A stretch of 64,000 nucleotides of DNA from Candidatus Caldatribacterium sp. (GTDB lineage Bacteria > Atribacterota > Atribacteria > Atribacterales > Caldatribacteriaceae), in the NCBI GenBank assembly GCA_025060675.1, contig JANXBI010000037.1:1-64000 (forward strand). The letters are read 5' to 3'. A program made the position numbers and the translations under genes. Under the pieces are notes generated by a model. The model ran no database searches. It was given only the letters and a program-made list of their open reading frames with translations, and was not told where the DNA came from. Positions 48,702-58,162 of the stretch are shown here, piece after piece. Numbering within the stretch: the stretch's first letter is position 1; every line of letters begins with the position of its first letter.

Positions 48702-49397
48702 GTGGAGTACACCTGCCAGGACATCGCGAAAATGATCGACCACTCCCTTCTCCGCCCCGACCTCACCGACGAAGACATCATCAAAGGGTGTGAGATTGCT
48801 AAAAAGTACCGAGTCGCCTCGGTGTGTTGTCGGCCATCAGATGTTGCCTTGGCTAAAAAGCTCCTTGAGGGAAGTGATGTGAGGGTGGGGGCAGTGGTTG
48901 GCTTTCCTCACGGCTCCCACAAAACCGAAACGAAGGTTTTTGAGGCTGAGCAAGCAATTCGGGACGGGGCAGAAGAGCTTGACATGGTCATTCACATTGG
49001 GAAGCTCCTTTCTCGAGACTTCGAATACGTGAAGCGAGATATCCAAGCTGTCGTTGAAGTAGCCCACCGGCATGGTGTTATCGTGAAGGTCATCCTTGAG
49101 AATTGCTACCTTACTGACGAACTCAAACGCATAGGATGCCGATTAGCGGAAGAAGCAGGAGCAGATTTTGTGAAAACCTCAACCGGCTTTGGGCCTGGGG
49201 GAGCTACAATAGAAGACCTTATACTCATGCGGCAGTCGGTCTCCCCAAGGGTCCAGATAAAGGCTGCTGGAGGAGTACGAGACCTTGACACAGCCTTGAA
49301 AGTCCGAGAGGTAGGAGCAACAAGGTTTGGTGCGACAAGAACAGCTGAAATTATGGAAGAGTGTTACCGGAGGAAAGGCAAAGAAGGATGTTGTTGA
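48702..49397 (+). CDS. deoC: Deoxyribose-phosphate aldolase
   Basis: A 231-residue class I aldolase that splits 2-deoxyribose 5-phosphate into glyceraldehyde 3-phosphate and acetaldehyde. MIDHSLLRPDLTDEDI is the N-terminal block, VGFPHGSHKTETKVFEAE follows, and VKTSTGFGPGGAT contains the Schiff-base lysine; IKAAGGVRD holds the activating lysine. GTG 48702 has AAAGGAGGT upstream. The next gene follows after 25 bases. Confidence 0.95.
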   Translation: MEYTCQDIAKMIDHSLLRPDLTDEDIIKGCEIAKKYRVASVCCRPSDVALAKKLLEGSDVRVGAVVGFPHGSHKTETKVFEAEQAIRDGAEELDMVIHIGKLLSRDFEYVKRDIQAVVEVAHRHGVIVKVILENCYLTDELKRIGCRLAEEAGADFVKTSTGFGPGGATIEDLILMRQSVSPRVQIKAAGGVRDLDTALKVREVGATRFGATRTAEIMEECYRRKGKEGCC

Positions 49398-49422
49398 GGT
49401 AAAAAGTGGAGGAGGAGCTTTC

Positions 49423-51549
49423 ATGAAAAACCCGTATTTTCCCTACCTTTTTTCACCTATTGAGATCGGGAACTTTGTGGTGCCGAATCGTATCGTACAT
49501 GTTCCCACAGACATAAGTTCAGCAAATGCCGATGGATCCGTGAATGAACGAGTCATAAGATACCATGAGGAAATCGCCAAGGGTGGTTGCGGTTTCATTA
49601 TTGTCGGAGCAACAACACCTGATAAGGCAACCGGAAGGCCTACCGTGACCTGTCTTGCAGCAGATGAAGATCCTATGATACCTGGTCTTGCTCGTCTTGC
49701 CGAAGCTATGCACCGATACGGTGCTCGCTGTGCAGTACAGATTCAACACCCAGGGAGACAAGCAGCTTGGCCGAGGAAAGACCTCTTCTCTGCCACTGAT
49801 ATGGTGGTTTCCCTCCCTGGGTCCGCAGGACATGAGATTGTTTATGCTGAAGAAATTGCTCGAAAAGGGAAATCGATTCGTGCTATGACCGTGGAGGAAA
49901 TCTACGAACTTATTGAGAAGTTTGCCGAAGCTGCCTGGCGTGTACAACAAGCAGGCTTCGACGCTGTTGAACTTCATGGTGCTCATGGATACCTCATTGC
50001 TCAGTTCATGAGCCCGTATATCAATCGGAGGAACGATCGCTTTGGTGGAAGCTTCATGAACAGAATGCGTTTCGTCCTCGAAATCATCGACCGTATCAAG
50101 CGAAAATGTGGAAAGAATTTCCCCATCGGCATTCGGTACTCAGGGGAGGAGTGGATTGAAGGTGGAAGAACACTTGACGAGAGCATAAAAATCGCAAAAC
50201 TCATGGAGGAAAATGGCGTAGCTTTCCTCGACATTAGCGCTGGCACTTTTGAGGTTCCTGGCCCCACGATGGACCCCATGTACTATCCCCAAGGGTGGAA
50301 CACGTATGCTGCAGAAGAGATCAAAAAACACGTCAAAATCCCAGTTATTACAAGCCATACGCTACGAGACCCCGAGTACTGTGAGCGGATCCTTGCTGAA
50401 GGAAAGGCAGACATGGTTGGACTCTCAAGACAGCTCATCGCCGATCCATACTGGGCAAACAAAGCAAAAGATGGAAAAGTCAAGGAGATTCGCAAGTGTA
50501 TCTCTTGCCTCGTAGGCTGCTGGCAGGAATCCCTTATGGTTAAGAGGGAGTGTCGGTGTACGATTAATCCAGCTATGGGAGATGAACGGTTTATTAGCCT
50601 TCCAAAGGCTCGGAAGTCTCTCCGTGTAGCTGTAGTTGGAGGAGGACCAGGAGGTCTTGAAGCAGCGCGAATTGCCACCTTGCGAGGCCATGAGGTCACT
50701 GTCTTTGAAAAGACCGGAGAACTCGGTGGGGCCATTCTCCTTTGTTGTACTGTTCCAGGAAAAACGAAAATGCGCTGGTACGCAGACTGGCTTCGCGAAC
50801 AGATTGTTCAGCTTGGAGTCTCTGTCCGCCTTCGGACTGAACCGACCCTTGAAGAGTTGAGAACCTTTGATGTCGTTCTTATTGCCACAGGAAGTAGGGT
50901 CTTTCGTCCTGACATTCCTGGTATTGACCTGCCATTTGTTGTGCCTTTTGTGGAGATTCTGCGGTGTAAGGCGAGAGGATGTGCGTACTATCCAGGTGAT
51001 AGACCCACACCCTTTGAATGTGGTGAAACAGTGCTTATTTGGGGAGATCACTTTGGAGCTGCAGACACCGCTGAGAAGCTTGGCTTCGAGGGAAAGAAGG
51101 TTTACATCGTTACAGAAAACCGGGAGTTTGCCTCTTGGATGGAACCTATTCACCGCGATGTTATGATGAAACGCTTTGCTGGAGGCAATGGTGAAGCCCT
51201 GACCCTTCGCCCATACCGGTATCCAGTGACGCTTCTCACGCAAACTACGGTTCTTGAAATTCGCAAGGATGGAGAAGTTGTTCTTCAAGACAGCGAATTC
51301 CGGAAAAAGGTTGTAAAAGTTGACAACGTTGTTTTGGCAAAGGTTGTTCCTAATGACGCACTTTACGAAGCGCTTCTTGAAGCAGGAATCACTGTGACAA
51401 AAATTGGAGATGCGCGAGAAGTCCGAAATCTTCGAGGAGCGGTCACCGACGGGGCGAATATAGGCCTTCTCCTTGAAGAGGATGTGATGTTGAATGGTAA
51501 CCTCGCTCTTGTAGCGTCTCTTCCTACGGAAGTAATAGGGAAAAGGTGA
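49423..51549 (+). CDS. Fe-S flavoenzyme of the old yellow enzyme / 2,4-dienoyl-CoA reductase type
   Basis: A 708-residue three-part enzyme. Residues 1-350 form an FMN TIM barrel with LFSPIEIGNFVVPNRIV, QIQHPGRQA, ELHGAHGYLIAQFMSP and RRNDRFGGSF. A four-cysteine cluster motif CISCLVGC plus the CRC of RECRCTINP follows. The C-terminal half is an FAD/NAD(P) domain with VAVVGGGPGGLEAARIATLRGHEV. This matches FadH/BaiCD/trimethylamine-dehydrogenase-like proteins, which reduce conjugated enones or enoyl-CoA. Substrate unknown. ATG 49423 follows GGAGGAGGAG; co-transcribed with deoC. Confidence 0.9.
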   Translation: MKNPYFPYLFSPIEIGNFVVPNRIVHVPTDISSANADGSVNERVIRYHEEIAKGGCGFIIVGATTPDKATGRPTVTCLAADEDPMIPGLARLAEAMHRYGARCAVQIQHPGRQAAWPRKDLFSATDMVVSLPGSAGHEIVYAEEIARKGKSIRAMTVEEIYELIEKFAEAAWRVQQAGFDAVELHGAHGYLIAQFMSPYINRRNDRFGGSFMNRMRFVLEIIDRIKRKCGKNFPIGIRYSGEEWIEGGRTLDESIKIAKLMEENGVAFLDISAGTFEVPGPTMDPMYYPQGWNTYAAEEIKKHVKIPVITSHTLRDPEYCERILAEGKADMVGLSRQLIADPYWANKAKDGKVKEIRKCISCLVGCWQESLMVKRECRCTINPAMGDERFISLPKARKSLRVAVVGGGPGGLEAARIATLRGHEVTVFEKTGELGGAILLCCTVPGKTKMRWYADWLREQIVQLGVSVRLRTEPTLEELRTFDVVLIATGSRVFRPDIPGIDLPFVVPFVEILRCKARGCAYYPGDRPTPFECGETVLIWGDHFGAADTAEKLGFEGKKVYIVTENREFASWMEPIHRDVMMKRFAGGNGEALTLRPYRYPVTLLTQTTVLEIRKDGEVVLQDSEFRKKVVKVDNVVLAKVVPNDALYEALLEAGITVTKIGDAREVRNLRGAVTDGANIGLLLEEDVMLNGNLALVASLPTEVIGKR

Positions 51550-51619
51550 GAGGAGAAAGCACCCCCTGAGATTGATGGTGTATACTTAGGATAAAGCTTG
51601 GAAAACAGGAGGTTTAGGG

Positions 51620-52387
51620 ATGTCTGAAATTCTCGAGGAAAGCGGTATTCCGCTGTACCAACAGCTAAAAAACATTCTCAAAGGTCAAATTCTCAGTGGG
51701 GTGCTTAAACCAGGGGATCGTATTCCTCCGGAGACGGAACTCTGTACCAAGTATGGTGTCAGCAGAATTACCGTTCGACAGGCTATTCACAGCCTCGTGG
51801 AAGAAGGCTTCCTCTATCGAAAACAAGGGAAGGGGACCTTTGTTACTTCTCCCAAACTTCGCCGACGGCTCCCAAAGCTCTATAGCTTCACTGAAGACAT
51901 GTTGGAACTCGGACTTATCCCGAGTTCGAAAGTCCTAGTTTGTGAAGTTGTAACAGCGGATGAAAGGATGCGCGAGGTTCTCCGCCTTCCCCCTCGGGAA
52001 GACAAGGTCAACCGAATCATTCGCGTCCGTTGCGCTAATAATGAGCCTATCCTTCTTGAGACGACTATTGTTCCTGTGTATCTTTGCCCAGGGCTTGTAA
52101 ACGAGGACCTTGAGCAGGGATCACTCTATGCGGTGCTTCGAGAGAAATACGGCCTGCTTCTTGACCACGCTTATGAGACGTACGAGGTTGGAAAAGTTCG
52201 AAAAGACGAAGCACATCACCTAGAATGTCGTGTAGGACTGCCTGCCTTCATCATTGAGCGGGTGACATACCTGAGAAACGACGTGCCTGTCGAGTGGACA
52301 AAATCCGTCGCCCGAGGAGATCGACTTCGTTTCACGGTACTCCTTGTAGCAGACCAAGCACAGATTCGTCGTGAGGTTGAGGTTTAG
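51620..52387 (+). CDS. GntR/HutC-family transcriptional regulator
   Basis: A 255-residue regulator. The GntR winged helix covers residues 10-78 with PLYQQLKNILKGQILSG, PGDRIPPETELCTKYGVSRI and GKGTFVTSPK. The UTRA effector domain covers about 95-245 and usually binds a sugar phosphate or similar small metabolite. ATG 51620 follows AGGAGGTTTAGGG. A TATACT at 51581-51586 could be its -10. It lies 13 bases before the kinase gene and probably regulates this operon. Confidence 0.92.
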   Translation: MSEILEESGIPLYQQLKNILKGQILSGVLKPGDRIPPETELCTKYGVSRITVRQAIHSLVEEGFLYRKQGKGTFVTSPKLRRRLPKLYSFTEDMLELGLIPSSKVLVCEVVTADERMREVLRLPPREDKVNRIIRVRCANNEPILLETTIVPVYLCPGLVNEDLEQGSLYAVLREKYGLLLDHAYETYEVGKVRKDEAHHLECRVGLPAFIIERVTYLRNDVPVEWTKSVARGDRLRFTVLLVADQAQIRREVEV

Positions 52388-52400
52388 GAGGGACAAAGCG

Positions 52401-53390
52401 ATGGTGGCAAAAGCACTGTTTATTGGGATTGACCTTGGCGGAACAAACACAAAAATCGCCCTTGTAGACGGGGATGGGGTTGTTCTTGAGCGAAGTGTTA
52501 TCCCTACAAGGGCTATGCGAAACCCTGAGGAGGTTCTTGACGATATTGCTCGTGAGGCCATGCAGCTTCGTCAAAGGTTCGAAGCTCGTGGGTTCAGGGT
52601 TTGGGCAGCAGGTATAGGCATACCGGGACTCATCGATTGGAAAACAGGTGTAGGTATTCTCCTGCCAAACTTCCCTGGAAAGTGGCACGGCGTTCCAGTC
52701 AAGGAATGGCTTGAGAAACGCCTTGGTGTTCCAGTTGCCGTAATCAACGATGTTCGAGCTATTGCCCTTGCTGAAAAGCGTTTTGGTGCCGGAAGAGAGG
52801 TCAATAGCATGATCATGGTGGCCATCGGCACCGGTATTGGAGGTGGGGTCATTATTGATGGAGAGCTCTATATAGGAAAAGATGGAAGTGCTGGTGAATT
52901 TGGTCACATTACTGTGGAGCCAAATGGTGTGCGCTGCGGATGTGGGAATCGAGGTTGCCTCGAGGCCTATGCCTCTGGCCCTGCCATGGTTGCTCAGGCA
53001 CTGCGTGCTCTCGTGCAGCAAAACGATACCCTCATTCGTGACCTTGTTGGTGATGACCTCACGCGGGTAACTCCTAAAGTTATCGCTGAAGCAGCACAAA
53101 AGGGCGATAGCGTCGCCCTTGAAATCATTGAACGAAGCGGGGCATACATTGGACAAGCACTTTCTTGCATTTGCGTTGTGGTGAATCCTGAAATGATTGT
53201 CATCGGGGGAGGTGTTGCTCAAGTAGGAGAGCTCCTTTTTGAAAGCATCCGAAAAGGCTTACGAGAACGACTCTTTATGGTCCCAGTGGACACTATTCAG
53301 TTCGTTCCCGCGCAACTTGGCCTTGATGCAGGGGTCATTGGAACAGCAACGTGGGCGAAAGAACGTCTTGAGAAGGGGGCTATAGGATGA
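52401..53390 (+). CDS. ROK-family sugar kinase (glucokinase-like)
   Basis: A 329-residue ROK kinase. The phosphate-1 loop is FIGIDLGGTNTKIALVD, the catalytic Asp lies in VAVINDVRAIALAE, the adenosine loop is VAIGTGIGGGVIIDG, and the zinc site is CGCGNRGCLEAYA following GEFGHITV. ROK kinases phosphorylate glucose, fructose, N-acetylmannosamine or similar sugars. ATG 52401 follows AGGAGGGACAAAGC. It overlaps the dehydrogenase gene by 4 bases. Confidence 0.92.
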   Translation: MVAKALFIGIDLGGTNTKIALVDGDGVVLERSVIPTRAMRNPEEVLDDIAREAMQLRQRFEARGFRVWAAGIGIPGLIDWKTGVGILLPNFPGKWHGVPVKEWLEKRLGVPVAVINDVRAIALAEKRFGAGREVNSMIMVAIGTGIGGGVIIDGELYIGKDGSAGEFGHITVEPNGVRCGCGNRGCLEAYASGPAMVAQALRALVQQNDTLIRDLVGDDLTRVTPKVIAEAAQKGDSVALEIIERSGAYIGQALSCICVVVNPEMIVIGGGVAQVGELLFESIRKGLRERLFMVPVDTIQFVPAQLGLDAGVIGTATWAKERLEKGAIG

Positions 53391-54541
53391 AACGAATCGT
53401 GCAAGTTGGGGTTATCGGAACAGGGTTTATTGGTCCTGCCCATGTGGAAGCGGCACGGAGAACATGCCTTGCAGAGGTCATAGCTGTGGCGGACGTGAAT
53501 GAAGAAGTCGCCCGCCGTAAAGCTCAGGATCTCGCCGTACAGTCCTTTTTTGGCCATTGGCGGGATCTTATTCAAAGTGACTCTGTAGAAGTCGTCCATA
53601 TCTGCACGCCGAATAACCTCCACTATACGATGGCGAAAGAGGCCCTTCTTGCAGGAAAACACGTTATCTGCGAAAAACCTCTTGCTATGAACCGTAAAGA
53701 GGCAGAAGAACTCGTAGAGCTTGCGGAGAAGAAGGGGAAAGTCCATGCTGTTCACTTTAACGTCCGATTCTATCCTCTGGTACGAGAAGCCCGGGAACTC
53801 GTTCGTCAAGGACAAATTGGGCGAATCTTCGCCGTACACGGCTCGTATCTCCAGGATTGGCTCTTTTACGAGACAGACTACAACTGGCGCTTGGAACCCG
53901 AACTCAGTGGGCCATCACGAGCAGTAGCTGATATTGGTTCCCATTGGCTGGATCTTGTAGAGTTCGTTTCTTGCCAAAGGGTGGTGGAAGTCTTTGCCGA
54001 TTTCGCCACTTTTCATAAAGTACGAAAAAAACCCAGAAAACCTGTTGAAACATATGCTGGGAAAATTCTAAAACCCGAAGATTACGAAGAAGTACCTGTT
54101 ATGACTGAGGATTATGCCAGTGTCCTCTTCCACTTCGACCAAGGTGCTCATGGAGTTATGACCGTAAATCAAGTTGCGGCGGGAAGAAAAAACCGCATTA
54201 CCTTCGAGATTGACGGTTCTTCCTGCGCTCTCTTTTGGGACTCGGAACATCCGAATGATTTGTGGATCGGGAAACGTGACAAGGCCAATGAAGTCCTCAT
54301 GAAAGATCCATCCCTTGTCAGCGAAGCCACGCGTCGTATCATTTCTTTTCCCGGGGGACACACTGAAGGATTCCCAGACACTTCAAAACATTTCTTCCGA
54401 GAAGTGTATGCGGCTATCCTCGAATCAAAACCCAGAGAGGAGTGGCATTTTCCCACCTTTGTCGATGGACTGAGAGAGGTCATCCTCTGTGAAGCTATTC
54501 TCGAGAGCGCTCGCAGAGGAACGTGGGTTCGAGTGGAATAG
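53387..54541 (+). CDS. Gfo/Idh/MocA-family oxidoreductase
   Basis: A 384-residue NAD(P)-dependent sugar or polyol dehydrogenase. The Rossmann loop is VGVIGTGFIGPAHVEAARR, ICTPNNLHYTMAKEALLAGKH and CEKPLAMN give the family E-K-P motif (Lys acts in catalysis), and VADIGSHWLDLVEF contains the catalytic Asp/His pair. It overlaps the kinase by 4 bases. Together with the epimerase it probably oxidises an inositol-like or uncommon sugar. Confidence 0.92.
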   Translation: MKRIVQVGVIGTGFIGPAHVEAARRTCLAEVIAVADVNEEVARRKAQDLAVQSFFGHWRDLIQSDSVEVVHICTPNNLHYTMAKEALLAGKHVICEKPLAMNRKEAEELVELAEKKGKVHAVHFNVRFYPLVREARELVRQGQIGRIFAVHGSYLQDWLFYETDYNWRLEPELSGPSRAVADIGSHWLDLVEFVSCQRVVEVFADFATFHKVRKKPRKPVETYAGKILKPEDYEEVPVMTEDYASVLFHFDQGAHGVMTVNQVAAGRKNRITFEIDGSSCALFWDSEHPNDLWIGKRDKANEVLMKDPSLVSEATRRIISFPGGHTEGFPDTSKHFFREVYAAILESKPREEWHFPTFVDGLREVILCEAILESARRGTWVRVE

Positions 54542-54552
54542 GAGGATCAGGG

Positions 54553-55461
54553 ATGAAACTTGGATTCATGACCGCTTGCCTTCCAGAGATGAGCCTTGAA
54601 GAAATCGTGTCATGGGCTAGTCAAAATGGTTTTCAAATGCTTGAGGTGGCCTGCTGGCCAAAGGTGTATGAGAAGCGGCGATACGCAGGAACACAACACA
54701 TTGATGTTGAAAATCTCCAAGAAGAAGACGCTGCTCGAATCCGAGAACTCTTTGCCCAACATCATCTTGAAATTTCTTCCTTGGGGTACTACCCAAACAA
54801 CCTTGATCCAAATTTAGAAAATCGTCGCTTTTACCATGAACATCTGAAAAAGGTCATTAAAGCAGCAAAAATGCTTGGGGTGCCTGTAGTGGGAACCTTT
54901 GTGGGTCGGGACCCGAGAATGAACGTAGAGGAGGCTCTGGAAGAATTCGCTCGAGTCTTTCCTGATCTTGTGAAATTTGCCGAAGACCACGGAGTAAAAC
55001 TAGCCATCGAGAACTGCCCTATGCTCTACACAATCGATCGATGGCCTGGTGGAACGAACCTCGCTACGACTCCTGCCATATGGGAGCGGATGTTTGAGCT
55101 CATCCCTTCACCCTACTTTGGTTTGAATCTCGATCCTTCTCATCTTATCTGGCAGCAGATTGATTACGTACAAGTGGTGCACGATTTTCGAGAGAGAATC
55201 TTTCATGTTCATGCCAAGGACACAAAAATTCTCTGGGAAAAACTGTATGAAGTGGGCATTTTCGGCTTCGGTTGGTATGTGGACAAGGTAGCAGGGACAG
55301 GAGATATCGACTGGCCTGCTTTCCTTGCCGCGCTTTATGAAGTTGGATACGACTATGTCATAAGTATAGAGCATGAGGACAGGAGCTTCGAAAAAGACAC
55401 GGCGAGCAAACTCCGAGGGATTCTCCTTGCTAAGCAGCTCCTTGCCCCTTACATTGTGTGA
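54553..55461 (+). CDS. Sugar phosphate isomerase/epimerase-like TIM-barrel protein
   Basis: A 302-residue AP-endonuclease-2-like barrel. Candidate metal ligands are Glu in LAIENCPM, Asp-x-x-His in LNLDPSHLIWQQ, His in FHVHAKDTKI and Glu in ISIEHED. GTGDIDWPAFLAAL is typical of IolE/IolI/hydroxypyruvate-isomerase relatives. ATG 54553 has GGAGGATCAGGG upstream, 11 bases after the dehydrogenase. A strong terminator follows. Confidence 0.88.
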   Translation: MKLGFMTACLPEMSLEEIVSWASQNGFQMLEVACWPKVYEKRRYAGTQHIDVENLQEEDAARIRELFAQHHLEISSLGYYPNNLDPNLENRRFYHEHLKKVIKAAKMLGVPVVGTFVGRDPRMNVEEALEEFARVFPDLVKFAEDHGVKLAIENCPMLYTIDRWPGGTNLATTPAIWERMFELIPSPYFGLNLDPSHLIWQQIDYVQVVHDFRERIFHVHAKDTKILWEKLYEVGIFGFGWYVDKVAGTGDIDWPAFLAALYEVGYDYVISIEHEDRSFEKDTASKLRGILLAKQLLAPYIV

Positions 55462-55499
55462 GCTATCTTCCTTAATTTGCAATCCTATTTGAAGCTTAC

Positions 55500-55532
55500 A
55501 AAAGCTCCCATCACGATGGGAGCTTTTGCTTT
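55500..55532. terminator. Intrinsic terminator after the sugar operon
   Basis: A 12-bp stem AAAAGCTCCCAT (55500-55511) / ATGGGAGCTTTT (55516-55527) with loop CACG, followed by GCTTTT. It isolates the sugar operon from the heat-shock genes, and its symmetry makes it functional in both directions. Confidence 0.88.
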
Positions 55533-55551
55533 TAAAACTTTTTGACCTTAC

Positions 55552-55580
55552 TTGACAAAAGTGCATTCCCTCTGTACACT
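55552..55580 (+). promoter_or_regulatory. Promoter of the grpE-dnaK operon
   Basis: TTGACA (55552-55557), a 17-base spacer and TACACT (55575-55580), 40 bases before grpE. No CIRCE inverted repeat is present around it, although grpE-dnaK operons are often controlled by HrcA through one. Confidence 0.75.
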
Positions 55581-55619
55581 TTGAATAGTCGAAGAAGGTA
55601 AAAGAGAGGAGGTGCCCGG

Positions 55620-56213
55620 ATGGAAAAAAGGGAGGAACTTGCTCAAGCAATGCATGAAAACCAACAGACTGGAGAATCTGTCAACCTCCAAATTTCGCTC
55701 CAGGAAGAAGTTGAAAAACTAAAAACGGCACTTGAAGAAGAAAAACGAAGAGTTTCAGAGAAAGAGCAACTCATCAGCGAATACTTGAACGATCTCAAAC
55801 GGGTCAAAGCAGATTTTGACAACTTTCGAAAACGAGAGATGCTCTACAGACAGCAGTTCGTGAAGACCGCCAATCGAGACCTCATCTTGAAGATCCTTCC
55901 TATCATTGATGATCTTGAAAAGGCTCTCTTCGAGGGCCAAAAAAACGAGGTTGATGTAACGTTCCTGCAGGGTGTTGAACTCATTTATCGAAAATTCTTA
56001 AGCATTCTTGAAAAAGAAGGAGTACGGCCTGTTGAGACGAAGGGGCAGAAGTTCGACCCGAAATACCATGAAGCCATTGCCACTGTTTCACTCCCAGACC
56101 ATGAGGATTTCGTGATCGTTGAAGAGGTACGGAAAGGGTACCTCTACCATGATGAGGTCCTGCGCCCAGCGCAGGTGAAGGTCAATCGAATTTCCCAAGA
56201 AAAAATGGCATGA
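55620..56213 (+). CDS. grpE: Nucleotide exchange factor GrpE
   Basis: A 197-residue GrpE. The N-terminal third is a long coiled coil (EEVEKLKTALEEEKRRVSEK). The family block DLKRVKADFDNFRKREM marks the dimer helix end, and VRPVETKGQKFDPKYHEAI plus EVRKGYLYHDEVLRPAQVKV form the C-terminal beta domain that opens DnaK. It has a good promoter and AGAGGAGG ribosome-binding site. dnaK follows after 15 bases. Confidence 0.96.
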   Translation: MEKREELAQAMHENQQTGESVNLQISLQEEVEKLKTALEEEKRRVSEKEQLISEYLNDLKRVKADFDNFRKREMLYRQQFVKTANRDLILKILPIIDDLEKALFEGQKNEVDVTFLQGVELIYRKFLSILEKEGVRPVETKGQKFDPKYHEAIATVSLPDHEDFVIVEEVRKGYLYHDEVLRPAQVKVNRISQEKMA

Positions 56214-56228
56214 GGGAGGCTGAGGAAA

Positions 56229-58124
56229 ATGCCCAAAGTCATTGGGATAGACCTAGGAACAACGAACTCAGTCGTTGCCTATCTTGAAGGGGGTCAACCC
56301 GTTGTTATTCCAAACAAAGAAGGGTCCCGTTTGACGCCCTCCGTTGTGGCGTTCACAAAACAAGGAGAAATCCTTGTAGGACAACTTGCCAAAAGGCAAG
56401 CCATCACAAACCCGAAGAACACTATTTTCTCCATCAAACGACTTATGGGACGCCGTTATGACGATCCTGAGGTTGAAAAAGCGCGGAGAGTGCTTCCTTA
56501 CGAGATCGTGCCCGGGAAACACGGAGAGGCGTGTGTAAAAGTAGGAGACCGTATTTATACCCCCCCAGAAATCTCGGCAATGATTCTCCGTAAGCTTAAA
56601 GAGGACGCTGAAGAGTACTTGGGCGAAAAAATCCAGGAGGCGGTTATCACTGTTCCAGCATACTTTAACGACAGTCAACGACAAGCAACGAAAGACGCGG
56701 GAAAAATCGCTGGTCTCGATGTTAAGCGTATCATCAATGAACCCACCGCTGCTGCCTTAGCCTATGGATTGGGCAAGGGGAAAGAAGAGGTCATCGCCGT
56801 ATACGACCTAGGTGGTGGAACCTTTGACATTTCCATTCTCGAAATTGGTGACGGCGTTTTCGAGGTAAAGGCCACCGCTGGAGACACTTTCCTTGGCGGA
56901 GATGATTTCGATCGCCGACTCATGGACTATATCATTGAAGAGTTTCGCAAGGACACAGGAATTGATCTCCGTGGAGATCAGATGGCTTTGCAACGTTTGA
57001 AGGAAGCCGCGGAGAAAGCAAAGTGCGAGCTCTCCACAGCTTTGCAAACTGAGATCAACCTACCCTTCATTACCGCCGACGCTACCGGGCCGAAACACCT
57101 CGTCATGACCATCACCAGGGCAAAATTAGAGCAGCTGACTATCGACCTTATCGAGCGAACCATTGGTCCTTGTGAACAGGCACTTCGCGACGCGGGTCTA
57201 AAGCCTGAGGATATCGATGCAGTGATCCTTGTTGGTGGTATGACCAGGATGCCCAAAGTTCAAGAAATCGTAGAAAAAATCTTCAAAAAAGAACCGCGTC
57301 GAGGCGTGAATCCAGACGAAGTCGTAGCAATGGGTGCTGCTATCCAGGCCGGTGTCCTCAAGGGAGAGGTTAAAGACGTTCTCCTCCTTGATGTCACGCC
57401 TCTTTCCCTTGGCATCGAGACCTTGGGCGGTGTTTTCACCAAGATCATCGAACGGAACACCACAATCCCGGTCTCGAGAAGCCAAATTTTCACCACTGCA
57501 GCAGACAACCAAACAACCGTTGAAATCCACGTGCTTCAGGGAGAGCGGCCTATGGCTAAGGACAATTTCTCTCTTGGTCGCTTCCAGCTCACTGGAATAC
57601 CACCAGCACCTCGTGGCGTGCCACAGATTGAGGTAAAATTCGATATAGATGCCGATGGCATCTTGCACGTTTCGGCAAAAGATCTTGCAACAGGGAAAGA
57701 GCAAGCTATCACCATAAAAGCTTCAAGTGGTTTGACTAAAGAGGAAATCGAGCGGATGATCCGTGAAGCTGAACTCTATGCCGAAGAGGATCGACGCAAG
57801 AGAGAAGAGGCTGAGCTCCGTAACCAGGCAGACAACCTTATTTACACTGTGGAAAAGACGCTCCGTGAGTCGGGAGACAGGCTCTCACCAAGCACACGCT
57901 CTCGGGTAGAGAGCGCACTGAAAGCCTTGAAGGAATCACTCAAAGGAACTGATGTAGCCGATATCCGCCGTAAGATGGATGATCTCCAATCAGCATCACA
58001 TGTCATGGCACAGGAACTTTACCAGAAAGCGGCGCAAGGTGGTACCTCAGGCGGATACTCTTCAAGTGCTCGGGATAACGTTGTCGACGCCGATTACCGG
58101 GTAGTAGATGACGAAGGAAAATAA
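56229..58124 (+). CDS. dnaK: Chaperone DnaK (Hsp70)
   Basis: A 631-residue Hsp70. ATPase motifs include IGIDLGTTNSVVAYLEGG, VPAYFNDSQRQATKDAG, VYDLGGGTFDISILE and VILVGGMTRMPKVQE. The substrate domain has LLDVTPLSLGIETLGG, and the C-terminal lid ends NVVDADYRVVDDEGK, as usual in bacteria. The 24-residue insert of Gram-negative DnaK around residues 80-105 (RRYDDPEVEKARRVLPYE region) is shorter here. A hairpin follows the stop. Confidence 0.98.
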   Translation: MPKVIGIDLGTTNSVVAYLEGGQPVVIPNKEGSRLTPSVVAFTKQGEILVGQLAKRQAITNPKNTIFSIKRLMGRRYDDPEVEKARRVLPYEIVPGKHGEACVKVGDRIYTPPEISAMILRKLKEDAEEYLGEKIQEAVITVPAYFNDSQRQATKDAGKIAGLDVKRIINEPTAAALAYGLGKGKEEVIAVYDLGGGTFDISILEIGDGVFEVKATAGDTFLGGDDFDRRLMDYIIEEFRKDTGIDLRGDQMALQRLKEAAEKAKCELSTALQTEINLPFITADATGPKHLVMTITRAKLEQLTIDLIERTIGPCEQALRDAGLKPEDIDAVILVGGMTRMPKVQEIVEKIFKKEPRRGVNPDEVVAMGAAIQAGVLKGEVKDVLLLDVTPLSLGIETLGGVFTKIIERNTTIPVSRSQIFTTAADNQTTVEIHVLQGERPMAKDNFSLGRFQLTGIPPAPRGVPQIEVKFDIDADGILHVSAKDLATGKEQAITIKASSGLTKEEIERMIREAELYAEEDRRKREEAELRNQADNLIYTVEKTLRESGDRLSPSTRSRVESALKALKESLKGTDVADIRRKMDDLQSASHVMAQELYQKAAQGGTSGGYSSSARDNVVDADYRVVDDEGK

Positions 58125-58128
58125 CCTC

Positions 58129-58162
58129 AAAAGCCCCATATCTTCGAAGATATGGGGCTTTT
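58129..58162 (+). terminator. Perfect palindromic hairpin between dnaK and dnaJ
   Basis: A 34-base perfect palindrome, AAAAGCCCCATATCTTC and its complement, starts 4 bases after the dnaK stop and ends in TTTT. The stem is 15 bp with a TCGA loop. It probably ends a fraction of grpE-dnaK transcripts and lowers dnaJ expression relative to dnaK. Confidence 0.82.

Noticed and set aside
52332..53222. 296-codon minus-strand frame opposite the ROK kinase
   Set aside because: Antisense shadow; His/Asn/Ser-rich without a ribosome-binding site, while the plus strand encodes a complete ROK protein.
55530..55619. CIRCE operator upstream of grpE
   Set aside because: No TTAGCACTC-N9-GAGTGCTAA-like repeat was found.
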